Shown piece after piece: positions 53,862 to 62,965 of a stretch of 64,000 nt of DNA. How positions within the stretch are numbered: position 1 is the first letter of the stretch; each line of letters opens with the position of its first letter. Location of the stretch: positions 1 to 64,000 of the forward strand of contig NZ_SSBL01000001.1 in assembly GCF_004795105.1 (NCBI RefSeq), written 5' to 3'. The position numbers and the translations under genes were made by a program. A model generated the notes under the pieces. It saw only the letters and a program-made list of their open reading frames with translations, was not told where the DNA came from and searched no databases. This DNA is from Streptomyces sp. A0642 (GTDB lineage Bacteria > Actinomycetota > Actinomycetes > Streptomycetales > Streptomycetaceae).

Positions 53862-55136
53862 TCAGGCCTCCGAAGCGAGCGCACGCAGGAGGAGCGGGGC
53901 GACCTGTGCGATCTGCCAGTGCCGCGCCCCGTACCCGGCGAGTGCGCTTTCGACCGTTTCCGGCGTCAGGTTCTTCGGCGGCTCCCAGCACACGCGGCGC
54001 ACGGTGTCCGGGGTGATGAGGTTCTCCTGCGGCATGTGCAGGCGCTCCGCGAGCGCGGAGACCGCCGTCCGGGCGGCCGACAGACGGGCCGCGGCGGCCG
54101 GGTCCTTGTCCGCCCAGGCGCGGGGCGGCGGCGGTCCGGCCAGGGGCTGGCCGGGCTGCGGGAGCTCCGCGTCGGGCAGTGCCTTCGCCCGGTCCACGGC
54201 CGCCTGCCACTGCTCCAGCTGGCGGCGGCCCATGCGGTGGCCGAAGCCGGGCAGGGCGGTCAGTGCCTGCACGTTCGGCGGAAGCGCCAGGGCGGCTTCC
54301 ACGATCGCGGCGTCGCCGAGCACCTTGCCGGGGGAGATGTCGCGGCGCTGGGCGATGTGATCACGCATGGTCCACAGTTCGCGGACCACCGCCATCTGCC
54401 GGCGGCGGCGGACCTTGTGCATGCCGGACGTGCGGCGCCACGGGTCCAGGCGCGGCGGAGCGGGCGGCGCCGACGCGATGGCGGAGAACTCCTCCTGCGC
54501 CCACTCCAGCTTGCCCTGCCGGTCGAGCTCCTCCTCCAGGGCGTCGCGCAGGTCGATCAGCAGCTCGACGTCGAGTGCCGCGTAGCGCAGCCAGGGGTCG
54601 GGCAGCGGGCGGGTCGACCAGTCGACCGCCGAGTGCCCCTTCTCCAGCGAGTAGCCGAGCACGCTCTCGACCATCGCGCCGAGGCCCACCCGGGGGAACC
54701 CGGCGAGCCGTCCGGCCAGCTCGGTGTCGAAGAGCCGGGTCGGCGTCATGCCTATGTCCCGCAGACAGGGCAGGTCCTGGGTCGCCGCGTGCAGGATCCA
54801 CTCGGTGCCGCGGAGCGCCTCTCCGAGCCCGGAGAGGTCGGGGCAGCCCACGGGGTCGACGAGCGCGCTGCCCGCGCCGTCACGGCGCAGCTGTACGAGG
54901 TAGGCGCGCTGCCCGTACCGGTAGCCGGAGGCGCGCTCGGCGTCCACGGCCACCGGGCCGGAGCCCGCGGCGAAGGCCGCGATCACCCGGGCCAGGGCAT
55001 CGTCGGAGGCCACCACCGGCGGAATGCCCTCGCGAGGTTCGAGCAAGGGGATCGGCGCCGGGGCGACGTCGTCCGGGGGAGCGCCCCCGGTGGTTCGCAG
55101 TGAAGTGTCTGCTGCGGTCTCTTGGGCGTCGGTCAC
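53862..55136 (-). CDS. rnd: ribonuclease D (3'-5' exonuclease with HRDC domain)
   Basis: The 424-residue product has an N-terminal DEDDy exonuclease domain. The motifs are intact: Exo I VAVDAERASGYRY, Exo II HAATQDLPCLRD and Exo III LRYAALDVELL. An HRDC domain follows near residues 240-315 (RRRQMAVVRELWTMRDHIAQRRDISPGKVLGD). It trims 3' ends of tRNA and other RNAs. The GTG at 55136 has no ribosome site in front of it, so its mRNA may be leaderless. It lies between whiI and the fad genes, all on the same strand but separated by hairpins. Confidence 0.93.
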   Translation of the reverse strand: MTDAQETAADTSLRTTGGAPPDDVAPAPIPLLEPREGIPPVVASDDALARVIAAFAAGSGPVAVDAERASGYRYGQRAYLVQLRRDGAGSALVDPVGCPDLSGLGEALRGTEWILHAATQDLPCLRDIGMTPTRLFDTELAGRLAGFPRVGLGAMVESVLGYSLEKGHSAVDWSTRPLPDPWLRYAALDVELLIDLRDALEEELDRQGKLEWAQEEFSAIASAPPAPPRLDPWRRTSGMHKVRRRRQMAVVRELWTMRDHIAQRRDISPGKVLGDAAIVEAALALPPNVQALTALPGFGHRMGRRQLEQWQAAVDRAKALPDAELPQPGQPLAGPPPPRAWADKDPAAAARLSAARTAVSALAERLHMPQENLITPDTVRRVCWEPPKNLTPETVESALAGYGARHWQIAQVAPLLLRALASEA

Positions 55137-55160
55137 GTGTCAAGGGTATCTGTGTATGTA

Positions 55161-55198
55161 CGGAGCCCGTCGACGGAATGATCCGTCGACGGGCTCCG
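55161..55198 (-). terminator. terminator of whiI
   Basis: Perfect 17-bp arms (55161-55177 and 55182-55198) with an ATGA loop lie between the whiI stop and the RNase D start. Confidence 0.9.
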
Positions 55199-55260
55199 AT
55201 GCATGTAATCCAGCCGCTTCCGCATCTCCGCACACCGGCGGGGGTACGGATGCGGGGGAA

Positions 55261-55923
55261 TCAGTGGATGATGCCCGTCCGCAGGGCGACGGCGACCATG
55301 CCTGCGCGGTCTCCGGTGCCGAGCTTGCGGGCGATTCGGGCGAGGTGGCTCTTGACGGTGAGGGCGGAGAGCCCCATGGAGACGCCGATGGCCTTGTTGG
55401 ACTGCCCTTCGGCGACGAGCCGCAGGACCTCCACCTCGCGGCCGGACAGTTCGCGGTAGCCGCCCGGGTGGCTCGGGGTGCCGGGGGGCCGGCGGTGCAT
55501 ACGGGCGGCGGTGGCGCCGATGGGTGCGACGCCGGGACGGGTGGGGTGGCCGATGTTGGTACGGGTGCCGGTGACGACATAGCCCTTCACGCCGCCCGCG
55601 AGGGCGTTGCGCACGGCGCCGATGTCATCGGCGGCGGAGAGGGCGAGGCCGTTCGGCCAGCCGGCGGCTCGGGTTTCGGACAGCAGGGTCAGCCCGGAAC
55701 CGTCGGGCAGGTGGACGTCGGCTACGCAGATGTCGCGCGGGTTGCCGACGCGGGGACGGGCCTCCGCGATGGACGACGCCTCGATGACGTCACGTACTCC
55801 GAGGGCCCACAGATGGCGGGTGACGGTGGAACGGACGCGCGGGTCGGCCACGACGACCATGGCCGTCGGCTTGTTCGGGCGGTAGGCGACCAGGCTTGCG
55901 GGCTGCTCGAGGAGAACGGACAC
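55261..55923 (-). CDS. whiI: atypical response regulator WhiI
   Basis: The 220-residue product has a receiver-like domain and a LuxR/NarL helix-turn-helix at about residues 155-215 (LSGREVEVLRLVAEGQSNKAIGVSMGLSALTVKSHLARI). It is required for late sporulation in S. coelicolor, where WhiI acts with BldM as a heterodimer. The acceptor-like Asp69 is present (CVADVHLPDG) and the lysine of VKGYVV is kept. The usual acidic pair near the N-terminus is reduced to one residue (VVVADPR, Asp27), so normal phosphorylation is doubtful, as noted for the family. The GTG at 55923 has AGGAGG four bases upstream. A sigma-WhiG-type promoter lies at 56002-56029. Confidence 0.95.
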   Translation of the reverse strand: MSVLLEQPASLVAYRPNKPTAMVVVADPRVRSTVTRHLWALGVRDVIEASSIAEARPRVGNPRDICVADVHLPDGSGLTLLSETRAAGWPNGLALSAADDIGAVRNALAGGVKGYVVTGTRTNIGHPTRPGVAPIGATAARMHRRPPGTPSHPGGYRELSGREVEVLRLVAEGQSNKAIGVSMGLSALTVKSHLARIARKLGTGDRAGMVAVALRTGIIH

Positions 55924-56001
55924 CAGGCCTCCTGGGGAGTGGCGGGACGGGCCGGCTCGGGGATGAAGCCGGGGCGAACCGTGCTTGAAGGGTCATTGAC
56001 T

Positions 56002-56029
56002 CCTTCGGCAGCAGACCCCTGCTCCTTTA
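56002..56029 (-). promoter_or_regulatory. sigma-WhiG promoter of whiI
   Basis: On the minus strand TAAA (56026-56029), a 16-base spacer and GCCGAAGG (56002-56009) match the sigma-WhiG/FliA-type consensus TAAA-N15/16-GCCGATAA. The -10 differs only in its last three bases. The whiI gene is a known direct sigma-WhiG target in S. coelicolor. The -10 lies about 80 bases before the start codon. Confidence 0.8.
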
Positions 56030-56037
56030 GAGGAAGA

Positions 56038-56051
56038 TCACTATTTGGTGA
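56038..56051. promoter_or_regulatory. TCAC-N6-GTGA repeat just upstream of the whiI promoter
   Basis: TCACTATTTGGTGA, a 4-bp inverted repeat with a partly symmetrical AT centre, begins nine bases beyond the -35 element. It lies in a local AT-rich stretch (56030-56090). It may be a regulator site (WhiI/BldM or another developmental factor). The arms are short, so this is a weak call. Confidence 0.35.
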
Positions 56052-56186
56052 GTAACAATTCGGGCAAATAGGACGCGCGATCGATTGTACGAAAAGAGAG
56101 CCGGTAGCTGTACGAAGTTTGTGTGACGCTCTGTCACGGGCAGGGAAGGGCGACCCGGAGCCCCCGGGGCCGGGGAACCGAACGCC

Positions 56187-56846
56187 CTAGGAGACCTGCG
56201 GCCCGCGCCGCTGCGGAAGCGTCACCACCGCCGCGTCCACCGGCTCCGAGGGCGGCAGCCCGGCGATCTGGCACAGCAGGTCGCCCCACGCCATCAGATG
56301 GGCCGCCGTGTCCGGCACACCGGCGCGCCCCTCGCGCGGCGTCCACGAGGCCCGGATCTCGATCTGCGTCGCCGGACGCCGGGTCGCCAGCGCCCCGAAG
56401 TAGTGCGAGCCCGCCCGGGTGACCGTGCCGCCGGCCTCCCCGTACGACAGACCGCGCGCCTCCAGCGCACCGGTCAGCCACGACCAGCACACCTCCGGCA
56501 GCAGCGGGTCGGACGCCATCTCCGGCTCCAGCTCGGCGCGCACCAGCGTCACCAGCCGGAAATTGCCCTGCCACGCCTCGTGCCCGGCCGGGTCGTGGAG
56601 CAGGACGAGCCGGCCGTCCGCGAGATCGTCCTCGCCGTCGACGACCGCCGCCTCCAGCGCGTACGCGTACGGAGCCAGGCGCTTCGGAGGCCGCGTCGGC
56701 TCCACCTCCAGCTCGGGACGCAGGCGCGCCGAGCGCAGCGCGTCGACCGCCGAACCGAACGCGGGCGGGACGGAACCACCCTCCGCACTGTCCGTGCCGT
56801 CAGCACCATCGGATTGATCGGAGAAGTGTCCCTGCGCCGGAGCCAT
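56187..56846 (-). CDS. DUF3000 domain protein
   Basis: The 219-residue product matches the DUF3000 proteins found beside hemE in Streptomyces. Recognisable stretches are RPELEVEPTRPPKRLAPYAYA, GRLVLLHDPAGHEAWQGNFRLVT, PLLPEVCWSWLTGAL and GTVTRAGSHYFGALATR. No catalytic motif or membrane segment is seen, and the function is unknown. The start is uncertain: ATG 56846 (MAPAQGHFSDQ) lacks a ribosome site, and ATG 56912 would add 22 residues. It is divergent from hemE with about 90 bases between, so the two may share regulation. Confidence 0.8.
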   Translation of the reverse strand: MAPAQGHFSDQSDGADGTDSAEGGSVPPAFGSAVDALRSARLRPELEVEPTRPPKRLAPYAYALEAAVVDGEDDLADGRLVLLHDPAGHEAWQGNFRLVTLVRAELEPEMASDPLLPEVCWSWLTGALEARGLSYGEAGGTVTRAGSHYFGALATRRPATQIEIRASWTPREGRAGVPDTAAHLMAWGDLLCQIAGLPPSEPVDAAVVTLPQRRGPQVS

Positions 56847-56938
56847 GCGGGGAAGAGTAGGCGGAACCGGAGCCTCGCGCGCGGAAGGACACCCGTGCGG
56901 GGCGGGGCTCATTCGGCACGCATGCGAAGATTCGGTGC

Positions 56939-58012
56939 GTGAGTGCCATTGACCGCCCCTCGGGCCACCAGACGAAGACCTCCGCCACCCACGACTCGGT
57001 GTTCCTGAAGGCGTGCCGCCGCGAGCCCGTGCCCCACACGCCGGTGTGGTTCATGCGCCAGGCGGGGCGCTCGCTGCCCGAGTACCTGAAGGTGCGCGAA
57101 GGCATCCCGATGCTCGAGTCCTGCACGATGCCGGAGCTCGTCGCCGAGATCACGATGCAGCCCGTCCGCCGCCACAAGGTGGATGCCGCGGTCTACTACA
57201 GCGACATCGTCGTCCCGCTCAAGGCCATCGGCATCGACCTCGACATCAAGCCCGGCGTCGGCCCGGTGATCGCCGAGCCGATCCGCACCCGCGCCGACCT
57301 CGCCCGGCTGCGCGACCTCACCCCCGAGGACGTCCCGTACGTCACCGAGGCCATCGGCCTGCTCACCGCCGAGTTGGGCGCCACGCCGCTCATCGGCTTC
57401 GCCGGCGCTCCGTTCACTCTTGCGAGCTACCTCGTGGAGGGCGGCCCGTCCCGCAACCACGAGCACACCAAGGCCCTGATGTACGGCGACCCGGAGCTCT
57501 GGGCCGACCTGCTCGACCGCCTCGCCGAGATCACCGGCGCCTTCCTCAAGGTCCAGATCGACGCCGGCGCCTCCGCGGTGCAGCTCTTCGACTCCTGGGT
57601 GGGCGCCCTGGCCCCCGCCGACTACCGCCGCTCCGTGCTGCCCGCCTCGGCGAAGGTCTTCGACGCCGTCGCCCCGTACGGCGTCCCGCGCATCCACTTC
57701 GGTGTCGGCACCGGTGAACTGCTCGGCCTCATGGGCGAGGCCGGCGCGGACGTCGTCGGCGTCGACTGGCGCGTCCCGATGGACGAGGCCGCGCGCCGCG
57801 TAGGCCCCGGCAAGGCGCTCCAGGGCAACCTCGACCCCGCCGTGCTCTTCGCCCCGACCGCCGCCGTGGAGGCCAAGACCCAGGAGGTGCTGGACGCGGC
57901 CGCCGGCCTGGAGGGCCACATCTTCAACCTGGGCCACGGTGTGATGCCGTCGATGGACCCGGACGCGCTGACGCGCCTGGTCGAGTACGTCCACACCAGC
58001 ACCGCGCGCTGA
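56939..58012 (+). CDS. hemE: uroporphyrinogen decarboxylase
   Basis: This 357-residue cytoplasmic enzyme removes four carboxylates from uroporphyrinogen III to give coproporphyrinogen III. Signatures are [16 protein letters not shown] near residue 34 and [17 protein letters not shown] near residue 150. [13 protein letters not shown] holds the catalytic aspartate, and [13 protein letters not shown] lies near the C-terminus. The GTG at 56939 gives a normal N-terminus but has no clear ribosome site, so a leaderless message is possible. hemG and hemQ for the following steps lie 2.6 kb downstream on the same strand. Confidence 0.96.
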   Translation: MSAIDRPSGHQTKTSATHDSVFLKACRREPVPHTPVWFMRQAGRSLPEYLKVREGIPMLESCTMPELVAEITMQPVRRHKVDAAVYYSDIVVPLKAIGIDLDIKPGVGPVIAEPIRTRADLARLRDLTPEDVPYVTEAIGLLTAELGATPLIGFAGAPFTLASYLVEGGPSRNHEHTKALMYGDPELWADLLDRLAEITGAFLKVQIDAGASAVQLFDSWVGALAPADYRRSVLPASAKVFDAVAPYGVPRIHFGVGTGELLGLMGEAGADVVGVDWRVPMDEAARRVGPGKALQGNLDPAVLFAPTAAVEAKTQEVLDAAAGLEGHIFNLGHGVMPSMDPDALTRLVEYVHTSTAR

Positions 58013-58040
58013 CACCGGCCGCCCGGGAGGCGGGCGCCGC

Positions 58041-59423
58041 TCAGGCGGTGCCGGCCTCCCGCAGCGCGGTGACCGTCTTGCGGGCCGCCACCAGGACCGG
58101 GTCCCAGACGGGGGAGAACGGCGGGGCGTAGCCCAGGTCCAGCGACGTGATCTGCTCCACGGTCATCCGGGCGGTGAGCGCCACCGCCGCCGTGTCCACC
58201 CGCTTGGCCGCCCCGTCACGTCCCACGATCTGCACGCCCAGCAGCCGCCCCGTGCGGTACTCCGCGAGCATCTTCACCGTCATCGGCCGCGCCCCCGGGT
58301 AGTAGCCGGCCCGGCCCGTCGACTCGATCGTCGCCGTGACGAAGCGCAGACCCACCGCGCGGGCGTCCTTCTCACGCAGACCGGTGCGGGCGATCTCCAG
58401 GTCGCAGACCTTGCTCACGGCGGTGCCGACCACGCCGGGGAACGTTCCGTAGCCGCCGCCGACGTTGGAGCCGATGATCTGGCCGTGCTTGTTGGCATGC
58501 GTGCCCAGGGCGATGTGGCGCGTGCGGCCCGCCACCAGGTCGAGGACCTCGACGCAGTCGCCGCCCGCCCAGATGTTGTCGTGACCCGCGACCCGCAGGG
58601 ACAGATCGGTGAGCAGCCCGCCGTGGGGGCCGAGCGGCAGTCCGACGGCGCGGGCCAGGGTCGTCTCCGGCTCGACGCCGATGCCGAGCACCACCACGTC
58701 CGCCGGGTACGACGCGCCGTCCGTCTCCACGGCGCTCACCCGGCCGTCCGCACCGGTACGGATCGCGGTGACGGCCGCGCCGTTCACCGTCGTGATCCCG
58801 AGCCCGTCCATCGCCTCGTGGACGAGGCGCCCCATGTCCGGGTCCAGCGTCGCCATCGGCTGCCGCCCGCGGTTGAGCACGGTCACCTCGAAGCCGTGCT
58901 TCAGCATCGCCTCGGCCATCTCGACGCCGATGTAGCCCGCACCGACGACGACCGCGCGCCGGCCCTTCGCCCGGTCCAGGGTGTCCAGCAGCGCCTGCCC
59001 GTCGTCCAGGGTCTGCACGCCGTGGACCCCGGGCGCGTCCATGCCGGGCAGGGCGGGGCGCACCGGACGGGCCCCCGTCGCGATGACCAGTTTGTCGAAG
59101 CCGGTCCACGAGGTCTCGCCCGAGTCCCGGTCCAGGGTGCGCACCCGCTGCCCGGCGACATCGATCTCCGTCACCTCGGTACGCGTCCGCAGGTCGATGC
59201 CGCGGGCGCGGTGCTCCTCGGGGGTGCGCGCGATCAGGTCGTCCCGCTGCTCGACGTCACCGCCGACCCAGTACGGGATTCCGCAGGCCGAGTACGAGGT
59301 GAAGTGCCCCCGCTCGAAAGCGGTGATGGCCAGCTCGTCGGGGCCCTTGAGCCGGCGTGCCTGGGACGCGGCGGACATGCCCGCCGCGTCACCCCCGATG
59401 ACCACCAGTCGTTCCGCCGCCAT
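58041..59423 (-). CDS. FAD-dependent pyridine nucleotide-disulfide oxidoreductase (CoA-disulfide reductase / NADH oxidase-like)
   Basis: The 460-residue flavoprotein has an FAD-binding start (LVVIGGDAAGMSAASQARR), a single redox cysteine in TSYSACGIPYWVGG near residue 47, an NAD(P)H-binding motif VVVGAGYIGVEMAEAM near residue 155 and a second FAD motif (IWAGGDCVE). A C-terminal dimerisation domain completes it. One cysteine in place of the CxxxxC pair marks the CoA-disulfide reductase, NADH oxidase and peroxidase group. It probably reduces a low-molecular-weight disulfide or oxygen; the substrate is not certain. It converges with hemE, with no other obvious partner. Confidence 0.88.
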   Translation of the reverse strand: MAAERLVVIGGDAAGMSAASQARRLKGPDELAITAFERGHFTSYSACGIPYWVGGDVEQRDDLIARTPEEHRARGIDLRTRTEVTEIDVAGQRVRTLDRDSGETSWTGFDKLVIATGARPVRPALPGMDAPGVHGVQTLDDGQALLDTLDRAKGRRAVVVGAGYIGVEMAEAMLKHGFEVTVLNRGRQPMATLDPDMGRLVHEAMDGLGITTVNGAAVTAIRTGADGRVSAVETDGASYPADVVVLGIGVEPETTLARAVGLPLGPHGGLLTDLSLRVAGHDNIWAGGDCVEVLDLVAGRTRHIALGTHANKHGQIIGSNVGGGYGTFPGVVGTAVSKVCDLEIARTGLREKDARAVGLRFVTATIESTGRAGYYPGARPMTVKMLAEYRTGRLLGVQIVGRDGAAKRVDTAAVALTARMTVEQITSLDLGYAPPFSPVWDPVLVAARKTVTALREAGTA

Positions 59424-59475
59424 GCCAGATCCCTTCGACGCACCTGCGAAGGGCCCACGCTACGGCGCGGCGGAT

Positions 59476-59501
59476 CCCGGGGGCGCGGCGGCGCCCCCGG
59501 G
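59476..59501 (-). terminator. terminator of the DUF4349 gene
   Basis: CCCGGGGGCGC (59476-59486) and its exact complement (59491-59501) flank a GGCG loop, six bases after the stop of the gene ending at 59507. Confidence 0.75.
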
Positions 59502-59506
59502 GGCCC

Positions 59507-60454
59507 TCACTCGCCGGCCGCCGGGGGCTCCCCGGCCGCCCTGCCCCGGCGGCGCAGCAGCCGCCACACGACGAGCAGGACGGCCGCGACGGCCAGGAAC
59601 GGAGCCGTGGCGCCCACCACCATGGCCAGCCAGCGCAGCATCGTCAGGAAGGCGTGCCAGCCGCCGCTCAGCGCGTCCAGCAATCCGGGGTCCCCGTCCT
59701 CCTCCGGCGCCGCCTCCGGTTCCGTCAGGTCGAGCGTGATCGTGGCCAGCGTCGTACGGTCCTTGAGCGAGGCCTGCTGGGCGAGCAGGGACTCCAGGGA
59801 TGCCTGACGGCTGCTCAGTTCGCCTTCCAGTGTGACGACGTCGGAGAGTGTGCCGGCCCGCTCCATCAGCTTGCGCACCCGCGCCACACTGGCGCGCTGG
59901 GTGGCGATCCGGCTCTCCACGTCGACGACCTGATCGGTGACGTCCTTGGCGGTGGACGTACGGGAGAGCAGCTTCCCCGCCCCGGCGAGCTCCCGCAGCA
60001 CGTGGTCGTTCTCCTCCTGCGGCACCCGCAGCACGAGATGCGAGGAGTCGTGCGTGTCGTCCACCTGCTCGGTCGTCTCGTCGGCGACCAGCCCGCCCGC
60101 GTTCTGCGCGACGGTACGGGCGGCGGCGGCGGCCTTGGACGCGCTCCTGACCTCCACGGACAGGGACGCGGTACGGATGACGTGCGGGGCCGACCCCGGA
60201 GCCGGTGTCTTCGGCTTCCCCGACTTCGCCGAGCCCCCCTCGGCGTCCGGTGCCGCCTCGCCCCCGGCGTCCGCCTTGTTCTGTCCGGTGGCGGACACGG
60301 CGCGCTCGTCGGAGGCCGCACCGGAGTCGCCGCCGTCGGAGCCCGCGCCGCATCCGCTCAGCGCGAGGACGGCGGTGAGCAGCCCGGCGGCGAGCGCGGT
60401 GCCCGAGCGGCGGGCCGCCCGTCTGCCGGTACGGGTGATGGGTACTTCGTGCAT
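59507..60454 (-). CDS. DUF4349 lipoprotein
   Basis: The 315-residue product has a lipoprotein signal (LLTAVLALSGCG) and a Gly/Ala/Asp-rich linker to about residue 85. The DUF4349 domain follows (RTASLSVEVRSASKAAAAARTVAQNAGGLV ... LVLRVPQEENDHVLREL), then a coiled-coil segment (about residues 175-225) and one membrane helix (MVVGATAPFLAVAAVLLVVW) near the C-terminus. It would be held to the outer face of the membrane at both ends. The function of DUF4349 is unknown. The gene is divergent from hemG. Confidence 0.85.
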   Translation of the reverse strand: MHEVPITRTGRRAARRSGTALAAGLLTAVLALSGCGAGSDGGDSGAASDERAVSATGQNKADAGGEAAPDAEGGSAKSGKPKTPAPGSAPHVIRTASLSVEVRSASKAAAAARTVAQNAGGLVADETTEQVDDTHDSSHLVLRVPQEENDHVLRELAGAGKLLSRTSTAKDVTDQVVDVESRIATQRASVARVRKLMERAGTLSDVVTLEGELSSRQASLESLLAQQASLKDRTTLATITLDLTEPEAAPEEDGDPGLLDALSGGWHAFLTMLRWLAMVVGATAPFLAVAAVLLVVWRLLRRRGRAAGEPPAAGE

Positions 60455-60581
60455 AACTGTCCCCCCAGGACGGGTGATTGCTTGCTTCGGTTCGACGTGC
60501 GGGACGGCGGTCCGGGTTTCGCGAAACCGGTGTCGAAGCGGTCACGGTCGGGACTCGGAAGAGGTTTGAGAGAGTGGGGGC

Positions 60582-62081
60582 ATGCAGCGTTCAGCACACC
60601 GCGCGGACAGGGCCCCCGGTCACGTCGTCGTCATCGGCGGCGGCATCGCCGGACTCGCCGCCGCCCACCGGCTCCTGGGGACCGGCCTGAGGGTCACCCT
60701 CCTGGAGGCGACCGACCGGCTCGGCGGCAAGCTCATGACCGGCGAGGTCGCGGGCGTACGCGTCGACCTCGGCGCCGAGTCGATGCTCGCCCGCCGGCCG
60801 GAGGCGGTCGCGCTGGCCCGCGCCGTCGGGCTCGGCGACCGGCTCCAGCCGCCCGCCACCGCCACCGCCGCGCTGTGGACGCGGGACGTGCTGCGTCCCA
60901 TGCCCAAGGGCCATGTGATGGGGGTCCCCGGCGACCCGGCGGTGCTCGGTGAGGTGCTCTCGCCCGAGGGCCTCGCCCGCGTCGCCCGGGAACGCGACCT
61001 GGCCCCGACCGCCGTGGGCGACGACGTGGCCGTCGGCGCGTACGTGGCGGACCGGCTCGGCCGCGAGGTCGTGGACCGCCTGGTCGAGCCGCTCCTGGGC
61101 GGCGTGTACGCGGGCGACGCCTACCGGATCTCGCTGCGCGCCGCGGTGCCGCAGCTCTTCGAGGTCGCCCGGCAGGCGGGCTCCCTGCTCGACGGGGTGA
61201 CCCGCATCCAGGAGCGGGCCGCCGCCCGGCAGCAGACCGGACCGGTCTTCCAGGGGATCGACGGAGGGATCGGCACCCTGCCGGGCGCCGTGGCCGAGGC
61301 CGTGCGCGCCGGCGGCGGCGAGATCCTCACCGAGACGCCCGTGCTGGGCCTGACCCGCGGTGCCGACGGATGGGACGTCCGCACCGACACCCGGGTGATC
61401 AGCGCCGACGGCATCGTCCTCGCCGTCCCCGCGTGGTCCGCCTCCGCCCTCCTCGCCGCCGAGTCCCCGGCCGCTTCCGCCGGGCTCGCGGGCGTCGAGT
61501 ACGCGTCGATGGCTCTGGTCACCCTGGCCTTCCGGCGCTCCGACGTGACGGGCTCCCCGGCCTTCGACGGCCGCTCCGGCTTCCTGGTGCCCCCGGTCGA
61601 CGGCCACACCATCAAGGCCGCCACCTTCTCCACCCACAAGTGGCAGTGGGTCGCCGACGCGGCGCCGGACCTGTTCGTCCTGAGGACCTCGGTGGGCCGC
61701 TACGGCGAGGAGGAGCATCTGCACCGCGAGGACGGCGAGCTCGTCGACGTGTCGCTGAGCGACCTCGCCGCGGCGACCGGACTGGCCGCGAAGCCCGTCG
61801 CCACCGAGGTCACCCGGTGGATCGGCGGCCTGCCGCAGTATCCCGTGGGCCATCTCGGCCGCGTCGCCCGGATCCGGGAGGAGGTCGCCGTACTGCCCGC
61901 GCTGCGCGTCTGCGGCGCGGTCTACGACGGGGTCGGCATCCCCGCCTGCATCGCGAGCGCCCACCGTGCCGCGGACGAGATCGTCCTGGACCTCGCGGGA
62001 GGGAACGGCGCGGGGGACGCCGGAGAGATCATCGCCACTCCGACCCTGGTTCAGGGCACCCGGAGCGAGGCGGGACAATAG
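60582..62081 (+). CDS. hemG: coproporphyrinogen III / protoporphyrinogen oxidase
   Basis: The 499-residue FAD enzyme starts with a dinucleotide motif, [18 protein letters not shown], followed by [12 protein letters not shown], the hallmark of the HemY-type oxidases. The C-terminal FAD motif is [19 protein letters not shown]. In actinobacteria, which use the coproporphyrin-dependent route, this enzyme (also called HemY or CgoX) oxidises coproporphyrinogen III to coproporphyrin III. hemQ follows after four bases, which supports that route. The ATG at 60582 has GAGAG about ten bases upstream. It is probably a soluble or membrane-associated protein. Confidence 0.93.
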   Translation: MQRSAHRADRAPGHVVVIGGGIAGLAAAHRLLGTGLRVTLLEATDRLGGKLMTGEVAGVRVDLGAESMLARRPEAVALARAVGLGDRLQPPATATAALWTRDVLRPMPKGHVMGVPGDPAVLGEVLSPEGLARVARERDLAPTAVGDDVAVGAYVADRLGREVVDRLVEPLLGGVYAGDAYRISLRAAVPQLFEVARQAGSLLDGVTRIQERAAARQQTGPVFQGIDGGIGTLPGAVAEAVRAGGGEILTETPVLGLTRGADGWDVRTDTRVISADGIVLAVPAWSASALLAAESPAASAGLAGVEYASMALVTLAFRRSDVTGSPAFDGRSGFLVPPVDGHTIKAATFSTHKWQWVADAAPDLFVLRTSVGRYGEEEHLHREDGELVDVSLSDLAAATGLAAKPVATEVTRWIGGLPQYPVGHLGRVARIREEVAVLPALRVCGAVYDGVGIPACIASAHRAADEIVLDLAGGNGAGDAGEIIATPTLVQGTRSEAGQ

Positions 62082-62085
62082 CCGT

Positions 62086-62820
62086 ATGAGTGCTCCTGAG
62101 ACTGTGACATCAAGCAAGGCCCCCAACGCCGGCAAGAAGGCGAAGGACCTCAACGACGTCGTCCGCTACACCCTGTGGTCCGTCTTCAAGCTGCGCGACG
62201 TGCTGCCCGCGGACACGGACCGTGCGGCGTACTCCGGCGAGGTCCAGGAGCTGTTCGACCAGCTCGCGGCCAAGGACGTCACCGTGCGCGGCACCTATGA
62301 CGTGTCGGGCCTGCGCGCCGACGCCGACGTCATGATCTGGTGGCACGCCGAGACCTCGGACGCGCTGCAGGAGGCGTACAACTTCTTCCGGCGCACCCGG
62401 CTGGGCAAGAGCCTCGACCCGGTCTGGTCGAACATGGCGCTGCACCGCCCCGCCGAGTTCAACAAGTCGCACGTCCCGGCGTTCCTCGCCGACGAGACGC
62501 CGCGCGACTACATCAGCGTGTACCCCTTCGTGCGCTCCTACGACTGGTACCTGCTGCCGGACGAGGACCGCCGCCGCATGCTCGCCGACCACGGCAAGAT
62601 GGCCCGCGGGTACCCGGACGTGCGCGCCAACACCGTCGCCTCCTTCTCCCTCGGCGACTACGAGTGGGTCCTGGCCTTCGAGGCCGACGAGCTGCACCGC
62701 ATCGTCGACCTCATGCGTCACCTGCGGGCCTCCGAGGCGCGGATGCACGTCCGCGAGGAGGTCCCCTTCTTCACCGGCCGGCGCAAGTCGGTCGCGGACC
62801 TGGTGGCCGGGCTCGCGTAG
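62086..62820 (+). CDS. hemQ: haem synthase HemQ (coproheme decarboxylase, chlorite dismutase-like)
   Basis: The 244-residue product belongs to the chlorite dismutase-like family but lacks its function; it is HemQ (ChdC). Characteristic segments are [49 protein letters not shown] (with the radical-forming tyrosine region), [28 protein letters not shown] and FFTGRRK. It decarboxylates iron-coproporphyrin III to haem b, the last step of the route. It starts five bases after the hemG stop, so both are one operon. Iron insertion (HemH) is not encoded in the window. Confidence 0.94.
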   Translation: MSAPETVTSSKAPNAGKKAKDLNDVVRYTLWSVFKLRDVLPADTDRAAYSGEVQELFDQLAAKDVTVRGTYDVSGLRADADVMIWWHAETSDALQEAYNFFRRTRLGKSLDPVWSNMALHRPAEFNKSHVPAFLADETPRDYISVYPFVRSYDWYLLPDEDRRRMLADHGKMARGYPDVRANTVASFSLGDYEWVLAFEADELHRIVDLMRHLRASEARMHVREEVPFFTGRRKSVADLVAGLA

Positions 62821-62915
62821 CGAGCGGGTTCCGATCACCCCAACCCGGAAGATCAGACGGCGGAACCCGCGGTACAGCGTGCCGCCCGCCGTTCCAGCGA
62901 CACCGGGTTCGGCTT

Positions 62916-62948
62916 CCGGTGCGGCGCGCCTCCGGCGCGCCGCACCGG
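62916..62948. terminator. bidirectional terminator after hemQ
   Basis: Perfect 15-bp arms (62916-62930 and 62934-62948) with a TCC loop lie between convergent genes. Confidence 0.88.
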
Positions 62949-62965
62949 TGTCTTTCACCGGCTGG

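Noticed and set aside
53862..55136. RNase D as a decayed gene
   Set aside because: All three exonuclease motifs and the HRDC domain are intact and the frame is complete.
60455..60581. Regulatory palindrome between the DUF4349 and hemG genes
   Set aside because: I looked for a clear inverted repeat or promoter in this divergent spacer and found nothing beyond short chance matches.
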